From Tannerellaceae bacterium (lineage in GTDB: Bacteria > Bacteroidota > Bacteroidia > Bacteroidales > Tannerellaceae), in NCBI GenBank assembly GCA_031280435.1, contig JAITGS010000057.1, positions 1-40,868 of the forward strand: DNA of 40,868 nucleotides. Reading direction: 5' to 3'. Of the stretch, positions 1 through 7,345 are shown in pieces. Numbering within the stretch: the stretch's first letter is position 1; each line of letters starts with the position of its first letter. Under the pieces are notes generated by a model. It was not told the DNA's origin, searched no databases, and saw nothing but the letters and a program-made list of their open reading frames with translations. Both the position numbers and the translations under genes were made by a program.

Positions 1-33
1 AAGTATTAACAGCAGGATACAACGATTCATCAT
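1..33 (-). CDS. N-terminal start of an exported or lipoprotein gene (partial)
   Basis: Read on the minus strand from the double ATG at 33-28, the first codons give MMNRCILLLIL, a short basic start followed by a hydrophobic run, as in a Bacteroidetes signal peptide. The gene continues off the left edge, so its product cannot be named. The group II intron begins roughly 200 bp upstream of this start. With only eleven codons visible the call rests on the signal-peptide pattern alone and could be chance. Confidence 0.35.
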   Translation of the reverse strand, partial: MMNRCILLLIL

Positions 34-225
34 GATAAATCAAGGAACAAGGGACAGAGAGTTTTTCTACTTCCGCATGGCTAAATATTTTTCGTAGCAC
101 CTCAAAATAAGATTTAGCCCTATTATATGGAAAATCGAGTTACCTTTGCCGTACTTTGTAAAGCTATGGCAGGACTAAAACGAAAATGTCAAGTCCATTC
201 AGGACAAAGTAAGAAAATCCGTAAA

Positions 226-2165
226 GTTTGTTAGGACGAGACAAGTTGAGGTGTAAGGTGCAAGCGTATCTAGATATAGATACTTGCACCTTGCAGTGTG
301 CCGTGAGAATGTGGAATGGCCGCCGCATTCGTAACTGCAATATAGATGGAAGTTTGGCCTTCCGCAATCGCTTTACAGGAAGAGATTGCAAACCGGTGTA
401 TGCTGCTCTGTTCAAAAGGCAGGGTGGTGAGCGATACATGACGGCATTAGCCGTTAGGTGGCTGTATAGGAGATGACCGAAAGGGAACCATTGATTATGC
501 GTCGAAATGCAACAAGATGATGTCAAAACCGGGTTGATGCAAGAAATCCGGGATAAGTTCAGAGGAAACCTGTTTACTGTCTGTTCGACATCCGGCGTAG
601 AGGTGGCATGACCTATATGGAGGCTATGTTGTGGAACACGGGAACCCACCAAAAGATGCTAAGGGAGCAGCCAAAAGCGGTAACCCCGCAAGGTTGAGTA
701 CCGATGCTTTTGGTGGGGGCGGACTGCTTCGTAGTAGTGATGAGGTTGCTGTAATGGCAATGGAGCGAAGGGGGCAGCTTATTCGGCGTATTTGTATTGT
801 ACAACTAATTAAATTTCAGGATGACACAAAATCAAGACGCAAAACCGTTTACAATCGACAAGTATACAGTAATGGATGCTTGGAAACGTGTTAAAGCAAA
901 CAAAGGAAGTGGGGGGATTGACAATGTAAGTATAACCGATTTTGAGGCTAATCTCAAATGTAACTTATACAAACTGTGGAACCGCATGAGCTCGGGGAGT
1001 TACTTTCCTGACGCTGTAAAGTTAGTGGATATACCTAAACCATCGGGCGGAACACGTCCGTTAGGTATTCCGGCAGTAGAAGACCGTGTCGCTCAAATGG
1101 CGGTTGTCATGCTGATAGAGCCGAGAATGGAGCAAGAGTTTCATTCGGATTCATATGGCTATCGCCCGAATCGAAGTGCTCATGATGCATTGGCAAAAGC
1201 ACGAGAACGCTGTTGGCGGCATGATTGGGTATTGGATATGGATATCAGCAAATTCTTTGATACCATAGACCATGATTTGCTCATGAAGGCTGTAGAACGT
1301 CATGTTCAAGAAAGGTGGGTACTGCTTTACATCAAGCGTTGGCTGAAAGTTCCGTACGCGACTCAAACCGGAGAACGTATAGAAAGAAATATGGGTGTTC
1401 CACAAGGTTCGGTCATAGGGCCGATTCTTGCGAACCTGTACCTCCACTATGCGTTCGACAAATGGATGTCGATTTATTATCCATCTATTCCTTTTGAACG
1501 TTATGCCGATGATACAATATGCCATTGTCGGAATCTTGAAGAAGCCCAAAGGCTTAAAGCGTCCATAATCGAACGTTTCGCAACCTGCAAGTTAAAGCTG
1601 AACGAAGCCAAGACACGTATAGTTTACTGCAAAGACGGAAAACGAAAAGGTGAACATACTGAAATCACATTTGATTTCTTAGGTTATACCTTTCAACCTC
1701 GTGCTTTGAGAAACAAAAATGGTCGGGTTTTCAATGGTTTTTCTCCTGCAATCAGTACGAAAGCCAAGAAACGTATCCACGAAAAGATGCGATGTTGGAA
1801 TCTGGGTAAACGTGTTCAGATAAAATTATCTGACATTGCTGTTGGAATAAATGCAGAGGTTCGAGGTTGGGTAAACTATTATGGAAAATTTTATAGTAGT
1901 TCGCTGAAATCATTTCTTCAGGAAATCAATTTGAAATTAGCACGTTGGGCAGAAAGGAAGTATAAGCGCTTTAGGATAAATCCGAACAAGGCTTATAAAT
2001 GGTTAGTGAAAGTGGCATCTGAAAATCCTCGTTTGTTTTATCATTGGCAATATGGAGTCAAGCCCAACAGATTGAAACCGTTTGGATAAGAAGAGCCGTA
2101 TGAAGGGAGACTTTCACGTACGATTCTGTGAGAGGCTTGGGCATTTCAGCCCAAGCCTACTCGAC
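226..2165 (+). mobile_element. Group II intron with encoded maturase (5' end approximate)
   Basis: The 3' end is well supported. Domain V lies at 2093-2127 (GAGCCGTATG, GGGAGAC, then GTACGATTCT as the returning strand). Domain VI follows as a stem of GAG-AGGCTTGGG against CCCAAGCCT-A-CTC, leaving A2159 bulged as the branch-point candidate six bases before a predicted 3' splice site at 2165 (ending GAC). The maturase ORF sits upstream of domain V, as expected for domain IV. The 5' end is uncertain: no clear GUGYG is seen, and GTTTG at 226 is a guess that precedes a sequence resembling intron domain I. A strong hairpin (GGTGCAAG against CTTGCACC, about 258-292) fits domain I. The intron lies between divergent features and interrupts no recognisable ORF. 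Confidence 0.8.
821..2089 (+). CDS. ltrA: Group II intron reverse transcriptase/maturase
   Basis: A 422-residue protein carrying the reverse-transcriptase palm and fingers followed by a maturase (X) region. The catalytic YADD is at residues 228-231, preceded by the usual MGVPQGSVIGPILANLYL block at 191-208, with SYGYRPNRSAHDAL at 111-124. The C-terminal third (RGWVNYYGKFYSS and on) matches the group II maturase-specific domain. The protein stops soon afterwards, so an HNH endonuclease domain is absent; such En-minus enzymes usually retrohome at replication forks. It binds its own intron RNA, assists splicing and copies the intron into DNA. The stop lies only four bases before domain V. It is not a diversity-generating-retroelement RT: no template/variable repeat pair was seen. 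Confidence 0.95.
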   Translation: MTQNQDAKPFTIDKYTVMDAWKRVKANKGSGGIDNVSITDFEANLKCNLYKLWNRMSSGSYFPDAVKLVDIPKPSGGTRPLGIPAVEDRVAQMAVVMLIEPRMEQEFHSDSYGYRPNRSAHDALAKARERCWRHDWVLDMDISKFFDTIDHDLLMKAVERHVQERWVLLYIKRWLKVPYATQTGERIERNMGVPQGSVIGPILANLYLHYAFDKWMSIYYPSIPFERYADDTICHCRNLEEAQRLKASIIERFATCKLKLNEAKTRIVYCKDGKRKGEHTEITFDFLGYTFQPRALRNKNGRVFNGFSPAISTKAKKRIHEKMRCWNLGKRVQIKLSDIAVGINAEVRGWVNYYGKFYSSSLKSFLQEINLKLARWAERKYKRFRINPNKAYKWLVKVASENPRLFYHWQYGVKPNRLKPFG

Positions 2166-2213
2166 CCTCATCTAAATAACTGATATTCAGGGAGCATTTT
2201 TTGTCGTTTTTTC

Positions 2214-2244
2214 TTGTTTTATCGAAAAATCATGCATATATTTG
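2214..2244 (+). promoter_or_regulatory. Bacteroidetes-type promoter downstream of the intron
   Basis: TTG at 2214-2216, a 20-base spacer, then TATATTTG at 2237-2244, an exact fit to the Bacteroidetes sigma-ABfr pattern. The predicted start near 2250 lies just before a 22-codon reading frame (2257-2325, starting MQTGTGQAWSKKL). No larger gene follows on this strand, so the promoter may belong to a truncated element or a small RNA. Confidence 0.55.
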
Positions 2245-2256
2245 CCCCGAAGTTTT

Positions 2257-2325
2257 ATGCAGACAGGGACAGGACAAGCATGGTCAAAAAAGCTCTTTGA
2301 AACAGTCCCAAATCGTACCCCATAA
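2257..2325 (+). CDS. Tiny ORF (22 codons) after a good promoter
   Basis: ATG at 2257 to TAA at 2323-2325, beginning about seven bases after the predicted transcription start, so it would be nearly leaderless. The product contains WSKKLFETVPNRT. No family is recognised. It may be the remaining 5' end of a transposase-like gene, because the sequence after it is an inverted-repeat element, or simply chance. Confidence 0.2.
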   Translation: MQTGTGQAWSKKLFETVPNRTP

Positions 2326-2381
2326 GACGGAAATAAATTCTAATACGCTGTTTTATAGTTGATCAACCTTTGTCAATTGAT

Positions 2382-2523
2382 AAAAAGCAATTATTATAGC
2401 TTCCGGTTAGGGGACTTCTAATAATTAGATTTTTCAAGGCTTGCGACGGAGGCAAAAGCGGAGTGTACTTTAGTACATGAGCATTTTGCAGCCGTTGCAT
2501 AACGCAGAAAAAGCAATTATTAG
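2382..2523. repeat. MITE-like imperfect palindrome with three related end motifs
   Basis: CTAATAATTAGATTTTT at 2418-2434 is nearly the reverse complement of AAAAAGCAATTATTAG at 2508-2523. A 15-base direct copy, AAAAAGCAATTATTA, also occurs at 2382-2396. Between the arms the sequence is largely self-complementary: GGCAAAAGC faces GCATTTTGC, and the centre is TGTACT-TT-AGTACA. The whole strip folds as one long hairpin. It lies just after the 3' end of the polysaccharide operon and the far side of the intron. It carries no transposase, so it is either a non-autonomous element or the end of a degraded insertion sequence. Confidence 0.5.
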
Positions 2524-2530
2524 GAGTTCA

Positions 2531-4738
2531 CTAAAGCTTCATCCAGTCGGGCGTCCAGATGACGGAGCCATCATCGAGGCGATGATCGCCGGGGCCTTGG
2601 GTGGGTCGCATCAGGCCGGTCACGACGTAGTAGTTGCGCAGGAGGCGGGTCAGTACGGCCTCGCCTTCGCCGGCTGCACGCACCGGGCCCCAGTCGGCGC
2701 CATAGCCTCCGAGAGCGGCGGAGCGGACGTCGGGCACGTAGGTGGGCCATTTGCCTCCGTTCCATGTATAGCCGAAGAAGAAGGGCACGGCGTAGGGGGC
2801 CATCTCGCGCTTCCAGTCGATTTGGAACTTGATGAAGGGCTCGCCGGGGAAGGTGGCTATGGCGTAGCGATTGTTGAGCACTATGGTGGAGAAGCGGATG
2901 CGGGCCACGTCGCTGTCGAAGCGGTTGGCCAGGTCGAGCGAGTCGGTCATGACCAGCATGGAGGGCTCGTCGGCGGGGTGGGGGAAGAGCTCGCGGGCCA
3001 GGGCGACGGCCTCAATGCCTATCAGCTTGCCCATGCGGGCCACCATGTCGTAGAAGCGTTCGGGCTCCGAGCCGTCGGTAGGGGTTTTGAAGAGGGCGCA
3101 CTGGTTGCCGGCTCCGCCCTGAATGAAGAGGCAGTTGAGCGTGTTGCCGAAGGCTTCCTCAACGTATCGCGCGGCATAGCCTACGTAGTCGGCGGAGATA
3201 ATGCCGCGGAGGTCGACCAGCGCATCCGGATGGCAGGCATAGTTCATGATCACAGCGCGGGGCCGGCCTTTGGCATCGTCTATGCGGATGACTCCTACCG
3301 AAGGGTCGGTGGGCCCGAAGGGGATGCGCTCCTTGTTGAGGTATCGGAAGTGGCCGTTGGGATCGGCGTACCAGGCCTCGCGTGCATGCCCGTCGTCGCG
3401 AAGGATGAGGCGGTTGAAGGTGAGCTGAGGCGTTTCGCGATGGCCTCCCGATATGCGGGCCTCGAACATGTTGGCGGCGGCAAGGTCGATAGCCTCCGTG
3501 AGCTGGGCCGCAATCCTGTCGCGGTCTGATGCCCCGGAATGAGTGTGCGACGGGCAGAAGTAGAGCTCGCTCAGCTTGTGCTTCTTCTTGAGCGATTCGA
3601 GCAGGGCCGGATTGGTATATCCTCCGAGGTCGAACGACAGGAAGGCTATCCTTTGGCCGTTGAGGCTGAGGATAAGGCTGCGGGCGTAGAGCGAATCGTG
3701 CAGTATGCGGTCGGGCACGTTCTTGGGGCTGATGTTCACCTTGGCCGAGCCTGCCCAGAGCTTGTTGTCGGTTTGCACTACCTTCCGGATAGTCCCGTCG
3801 GGGTTGTAGTAGAGCTTGTCGACGCAGACGGAGCGCAGCCAGTCGTTGGGCTCGCCGTTCTTGCGCGAGAGCTGACTGTTGTGATAAAAGGCGTACCACT
3901 GGCCTTTGTACTCTACGATGGAGCCATGGTTGGTGTAGCTGTCCGTCGGGTCCATGTATATGCCCTGATGCGTCCATGGGCCGAGCGGGCTTTTGCTTGT
4001 GGCGTAGCGCATGCGGTTGTCGCCGGGCACGCCTTCCTTGTCGTTGCCTTCGTCGTGGTTGTCGGAGTAGGACAGGTAGTAGATGCCGTTGCGCTTATGA
4101 ATCCAGGTAGCTTCGTGGAAATCGACTAAGCCTTCCATGACGCGCATCTCGCCGTCTATCTCGGTCATGTTGTCTTTGAGCTTGCCTCCTTTGCAGACGC
4201 CTCCTCCTCCGTGATAGAAGTAGGCCTGCCCGTCGTCGTCAACGAACACGCAGGGGTCGATGAGCGGGTCGATGTTGGGGATGTAGCCGATGACGCTGAA
4301 GTCGCTCGCCGGCTTCTTGCTGGTGGCGACGCCAATCTTCCAGGTGCGGTTCCAGGGATCCTCGCTGGGGTGGGGGAAGTAGAAGTAATAGGTGCCGTTG
4401 CGATAAACGCAGTCGGGCGCCCACATGAACTTGCCGTCGTTCCTGAGCGGCTTGCCCCATGGCACCTGGCTGGCGCGGAGGATTTCGCCGTGGTCCGTCC
4501 AGTTCAGCATGTCGTCGGTCGAAAACACATGGTACTCGTCCATGAGGTCGCAGCCGCGCGGCGGAGAGATGTCGTGCGAAGCATAAACATAAAGCCGCCC
4601 GTCGGCCCATACTCGAGCCGAAGGATCGGCCGTGTACATGTGCTTGATGAAAGGATTGTTCTGCGCCCACAGGGCCTGCCCGCCGAGCAAGGCAAGGACA
4701 GCTATAAGCAGTGACAGTATTTTGGGATGTTTCTTCAT
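2531..4738 (-). CDS. Fusion: GH43 glycosidase plus neutral-ceramidase-like hydrolase
   Basis: A 735-residue exported protein with a signal peptide (about residues 1-26). Residues 27-320 form a GH43 five-bladed propeller, the family of beta-xylosidases and alpha-L-arabinofuranosidases: TADPSARVW holds the likely general base D38, IDPCVF has D161, FHEATW holds the acid E209, and NHGSIVEY has the propeller His. Residues 328-725 match the neutral/alkaline ceramidase family: AGSAKVNISP opening, zinc-site SHTHSG (H398, H400), NYACHP (H503), SADYVGYAARYVEE and FIQGGAGNQ. Both halves keep their key motifs, so both may be active. It is the last gene of the SusC/SusD operon, so it probably removes arabinose or xylose side chains plus an ester or amide-linked group from the same glycan. 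Amide/ester specificity is inference. One continuous frame joins the halves. Confidence 0.85.
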   Translation of the reverse strand: MKKHPKILSLLIAVLALLGGQALWAQNNPFIKHMYTADPSARVWADGRLYVYASHDISPPRGCDLMDEYHVFSTDDMLNWTDHGEILRASQVPWGKPLRNDGKFMWAPDCVYRNGTYYFYFPHPSEDPWNRTWKIGVATSKKPASDFSVIGYIPNIDPLIDPCVFVDDDGQAYFYHGGGGVCKGGKLKDNMTEIDGEMRVMEGLVDFHEATWIHKRNGIYYLSYSDNHDEGNDKEGVPGDNRMRYATSKSPLGPWTHQGIYMDPTDSYTNHGSIVEYKGQWYAFYHNSQLSRKNGEPNDWLRSVCVDKLYYNPDGTIRKVVQTDNKLWAGSAKVNISPKNVPDRILHDSLYARSLILSLNGQRIAFLSFDLGGYTNPALLESLKKKHKLSELYFCPSHTHSGASDRDRIAAQLTEAIDLAAANMFEARISGGHRETPQLTFNRLILRDDGHAREAWYADPNGHFRYLNKERIPFGPTDPSVGVIRIDDAKGRPRAVIMNYACHPDALVDLRGIISADYVGYAARYVEEAFGNTLNCLFIQGGAGNQCALFKTPTDGSEPERFYDMVARMGKLIGIEAVALARELFPHPADEPSMLVMTDSLDLANRFDSDVARIRFSTIVLNNRYAIATFPGEPFIKFQIDWKREMAPYAVPFFFGYTWNGGKWPTYVPDVRSAALGGYGADWGPVRAAGEGEAVLTRLLRNYYVVTGLMRPTQGPGDHRLDDGSVIWTPDWMKL

Positions 4739-4813
4739 GATGATAATATGTATATATGTATTGATGAGTTACTCTTGGGGTGCAAAATGCAATTCCCGCC
4801 TGCCCATGCGGAG

Positions 4814-5006
4814 AATGTGTCAAAAGTAATTTCCGACTGAAAAAATAAGTCATTCCCGCGAAGGCGGGAATCTCCGATCGAAAAACGGGACGATTGCATA
4901 ATCCTTAGGCACAAAGGGCTTATACAATCGTCCCAGCTCTCGATCGGAGATTCCCGCCTTCGCGGGAATGACCTATTGTTCGAGCGTGAAGGGCTTTTGA
5001 CACATT
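4814..5006. repeat. 193-bp nested inverted-repeat element inside the operon
   Basis: Three nested pairs of arms share one centre. The outermost is a perfect 13-bp pair (AATGTGTCAAAAG at 4814-4826, its reverse complement at 4994-5006). The middle is a perfect 32-bp pair (4849-4880 and 4941-4972) made of GTCATTCCCGCGAAGG, then CGGGAATCTCCGATCG. The inner pair is GGGACGATTG at 4887-4896 against 4925-4934. The CATTCCCGCGAAGGCGGGAATG core resembles short palindromic repeats scattered in many bacterial genomes. It fills the 318-bp gap between the pectate-lyase-like gene and the GH43 fusion and holds no convincing gene. Confidence 0.8.
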
Positions 5007-5056
5007 TACCCCCTGTTTTTCGAGCGAGAAATACATTGTGCACGACCCCTTATTGA

Positions 5057-6370
5057 TTATTCGGTGCCCAGGTTGCCTTGCACGTAGGCGTTCTTGCTGT
5101 TGTTGATGATGTTCACCTTGCCCTTGACGGTATTCTCGCTAACGATGGCGCGGGATACTTTCTCGCCTATTGAAACCTGCGGAGCAAGGCTGATGAAGTC
5201 GCATCCGCGAACCACTACCGTACCGCTGTTGGCCTGAATGGCTGCGCGGCCTTCCTTGTTCCTGTCCCATTGCACGAAGATGCAGTCGGAGAAGCCCACG
5301 GTTCCTGTGCCGGCAATCACGGCATTCTGGTTGCATGGCCCCCAGAAGGCGCAGTTCACAAAGCGAACATTGCCGCGATTGGCCTCGGTGACGACCACCA
5401 TGGTTGGGTCGGCGCCGTCCATGGCAACAAACTCGCCGTTGGTGATCAGCAGCCCGAAGGCGGCGCTCTGCTCCACCAGTACGGAGTTATGGCAGGCGTC
5501 GGCTCCTATGCCGAGGAAGTTGCCGTTGCAGGCTCCGCGCGCTCCCGAGCTTGCTCCGAACTTGTATCCGGTTTTATATCCGTAGCAGAAAGTGTTGAGC
5601 ACGTAGTGCCAGTCGGTACGCTCGAAGATGAAGGCTTCGCCGTTCTCCTTTTGCCATTTGAAGAGGGCCGGCTTCATGCTCCACCACGGATTCCAGTGCA
5701 CGTTCTCTATGCGGCCGATGTCGTAGATGCCGTCTACGAATATTCCTCGCCGCAGGGGCTGCCCGCTGATGTTGCGTATAAGGGCGCGCTCGTTCTTCGA
5801 AGCGTCGATGGCGTTGTAGGGATTGAGCATCTCGACGTCGAGCAGGGCGGGGTTCTTGCCTCGCATGGCTATGCCCCATGGGAAGGCTTCGGGAATCTTT
5901 TCGGGATCCTGCGTGGGCCAGTACATCACCACGCCGCGCAGGGTGCTGTTGGTGTTGAGGGTGACGGCCGGCGCCCCGTTTTCGTTGCCGCGGCTGCCGG
6001 TTATCAGCAGGGTTGTGCCGTCGTCGCCGGGCTTGGGCAGGCCTTCGTTTCGGATGCCGTTGTGCGAGGGCACGGATTCTATGCTCCCCTTGAGGGTGAC
6101 GGCCTGCGGGATGTTGATGCTTCCGGCCAGCAGATAGGTTCCGCGGGGAATATAAACCGTGCCGCCGGGCTTGCCGAAGGAGTCGAGTGCCTTCTGGAAG
6201 GCCTGAGTATCGTCGGTTGTGCCGTCGCCTTTAGCTCCGAATGTTGTTACGGAAACCACGTCTACCGATTCGGGATAGGGACGTATGTCTGCCCTGCGCC
6301 TTTGCTCCTGTGCAAAGAGTATGTTGCCGGAGACGAGGAGGGCGATTGTCAGTATAACAGTTCTGTTCAT
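5057..6370 (-). CDS. Pectate-lyase-superfamily (GH28-related) exported protein
   Basis: A 437-residue protein starting at MNRTVILTIALLVSG, a clear signal peptide ending near residue 21. The reading frame stays open 61 codons further upstream, but that part lacks signal-peptide character and overlaps intergenic hairpins, so the inner ATG is chosen. The mature start VTTFGAKGDGTTDDTQAFQK is the signature of the right-handed beta-helix Pectate_lyase_3 family (PF12708). The rest alternates short hydrophobic strands and turns as in beta-helices. It probably cleaves or binds a pectic or other acidic polysaccharide in the periplasm or at the surface. Catalytic residues cannot be assigned by eye. It sits between the DUF3823 gene and the GH43 fusion in the same operon. 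Confidence 0.85.
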   Translation of the reverse strand: MNRTVILTIALLVSGNILFAQEQRRRADIRPYPESVDVVSVTTFGAKGDGTTDDTQAFQKALDSFGKPGGTVYIPRGTYLLAGSINIPQAVTLKGSIESVPSHNGIRNEGLPKPGDDGTTLLITGSRGNENGAPAVTLNTNSTLRGVVMYWPTQDPEKIPEAFPWGIAMRGKNPALLDVEMLNPYNAIDASKNERALIRNISGQPLRRGIFVDGIYDIGRIENVHWNPWWSMKPALFKWQKENGEAFIFERTDWHYVLNTFCYGYKTGYKFGASSGARGACNGNFLGIGADACHNSVLVEQSAAFGLLITNGEFVAMDGADPTMVVVTEANRGNVRFVNCAFWGPCNQNAVIAGTGTVGFSDCIFVQWDRNKEGRAAIQANSGTVVVRGCDFISLAPQVSIGEKVSRAIVSENTVKGKVNIINNSKNAYVQGNLGTE

Positions 6371-6414
6371 AACGTTTGTATATGTTTTTAGTGCTTGATA
6401 AGCGGTTTTAAAGA

Positions 6415-6564
6415 GCCGCCTCCGTGAAAGTACGGAGGCGGCCGGGACATTTATGTATAAGCTAATGTTTGGATAGCCTTTGTTGTTCTTGCCTTGTGCC
6501 GGAAGAGAGAAGATGAGATGGTGTCCCCTTTCTCTTCCGGCGGGGTGCCGCAATCACCTGCGGC
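6415..6564. terminator. Cluster of three hairpins between operon genes
   Basis: Three perfect stems occupy the 214-bp gap. GCCGCCTCCGT pairs with ACGGAGGCGGC (6415-6425/6432-6442). GCCGGAAGAGA pairs with TCTCTTCCGGC (6498-6508/6531-6541). GCCGCA pairs with TGCGGC (6547-6552/6559-6564). None has a clear following U-run on the minus strand, so they look more like mRNA-stabilising or processing stems after the susCD-DUF3823 portion than complete terminators. They would allow lower expression of the two downstream enzymes. Confidence 0.45.
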
Positions 6565-6584
6565 TTCTCCGGAATCTTTATGAC

Positions 6585-7343
6585 TTATGGAACTGTGATC
6601 TTAACTATCGGAGAGTAGTTGTGCTTGCGATTGGCATCGTTCACGGCTGCGCCTAATCTCACGTAGTACGTGTATCCGGACTTGACGGGGAGGGGGCCCA
6701 CGCTGTAAACCTTGCTTGTTTCGCTGTCGCCGACTTCGTCTTTCCAGCTTTTGTTAATCTGGATCCGACGGTCGTTGTACTGGCCTATGTCGATTTTGCT
6801 GTCGGCGCCATTGCCGCAGAAGGTTGTAAGGCTGAGGAAGGGCCTTATCTCATAGAGGTCGGGCAGCCCGTCGCGCCTGGGAGCTTTCAGCCGGCAGGTG
6901 AGGGTGAGGTCGGTGCCGTTGAGAGTGGCATTGAAGTCTATCACCTGGAGGTAGGGCGTCACGGTGAAATCCTGCTCCAAGCTGTTCTTGAGCACAACGT
7001 TCTTAACCGTATCGCAGGGCCAGAAAGGGCCTCCGTAGGGCAGCATATCGTAGGTGCCGGCAAAGAGCTTGGTATTGTTGTAGGTGCCGTCTTGCTTGAT
7101 TGCCAGCGACTGGTGATTGGGGATGCCTGCTTCCCAGGTGCGCTCCCATATCCGGATTTGCCAGTCGTTTTGCGAAGCGAGAAGATTCTCGCCCGTATAC
7201 GAGTCGATTATCTTTCCGTGGAATCGTGCATCCGGCGCGTCCCAGTTATCTATTCCCATGCATGAAGCCAGGCTTAAGAGTGCGGCTCCAATCATCATTG
7301 TATATAATATATGTTTCATGTTCATTCGCATATTATGGTTCAT
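6585..7343 (-). CDS. DUF3823-family lipoprotein (SusE/F position)
   Basis: A 252-residue lipoprotein: signal segment, then lipobox LASC with the acylated Cys near residue 28 from the first Met. The mature start DNWDAPDARFHGKIIDSYTG is typical of DUF3823 proteins (PF12866), which follow susD in many Bacteroidetes loci and are thought to bind glycan at the cell surface. Two beta-sandwich halves are likely: about residues 35-130, then the rest ending SPIVKITVP. Several in-frame Mets (residues 1, 5, 7, 9) make the exact start ambiguous; the first lies two bases after the susD stop, consistent with coupled translation. Confidence 0.85.
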   Translation of the reverse strand: MNHNMRMNMKHILYTMMIGAALLSLASCMGIDNWDAPDARFHGKIIDSYTGENLLASQNDWQIRIWERTWEAGIPNHQSLAIKQDGTYNNTKLFAGTYDMLPYGGPFWPCDTVKNVVLKNSLEQDFTVTPYLQVIDFNATLNGTDLTLTCRLKAPRRDGLPDLYEIRPFLSLTTFCGNGADSKIDIGQYNDRRIQINKSWKDEVGDSETSKVYSVGPLPVKSGYTYYVRLGAAVNDANRKHNYSPIVKITVP

Positions 7344-7345
7344 AC

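Noticed and set aside
821-2089. Diversity-generating retroelement or retron reverse transcriptase
   Set aside because: Domain V/VI, the maturase domain and the LtrA-type motif order identify a group II intron; no template/variable repeats or msr/msd seen.
4735-5043. 102-codon minus-strand ORF over the nested palindrome
   Set aside because: It is translation of an inverted repeat with no promoter or family pattern.
2477-6391. Long plus-strand open frames opposite the GH43 fusion and the pectate-lyase-like gene
   Set aside because: They are Gly/Val/Ala-rich shadows of GC-rich minus-strand genes with recognised domains; no start context or homology-like pattern.
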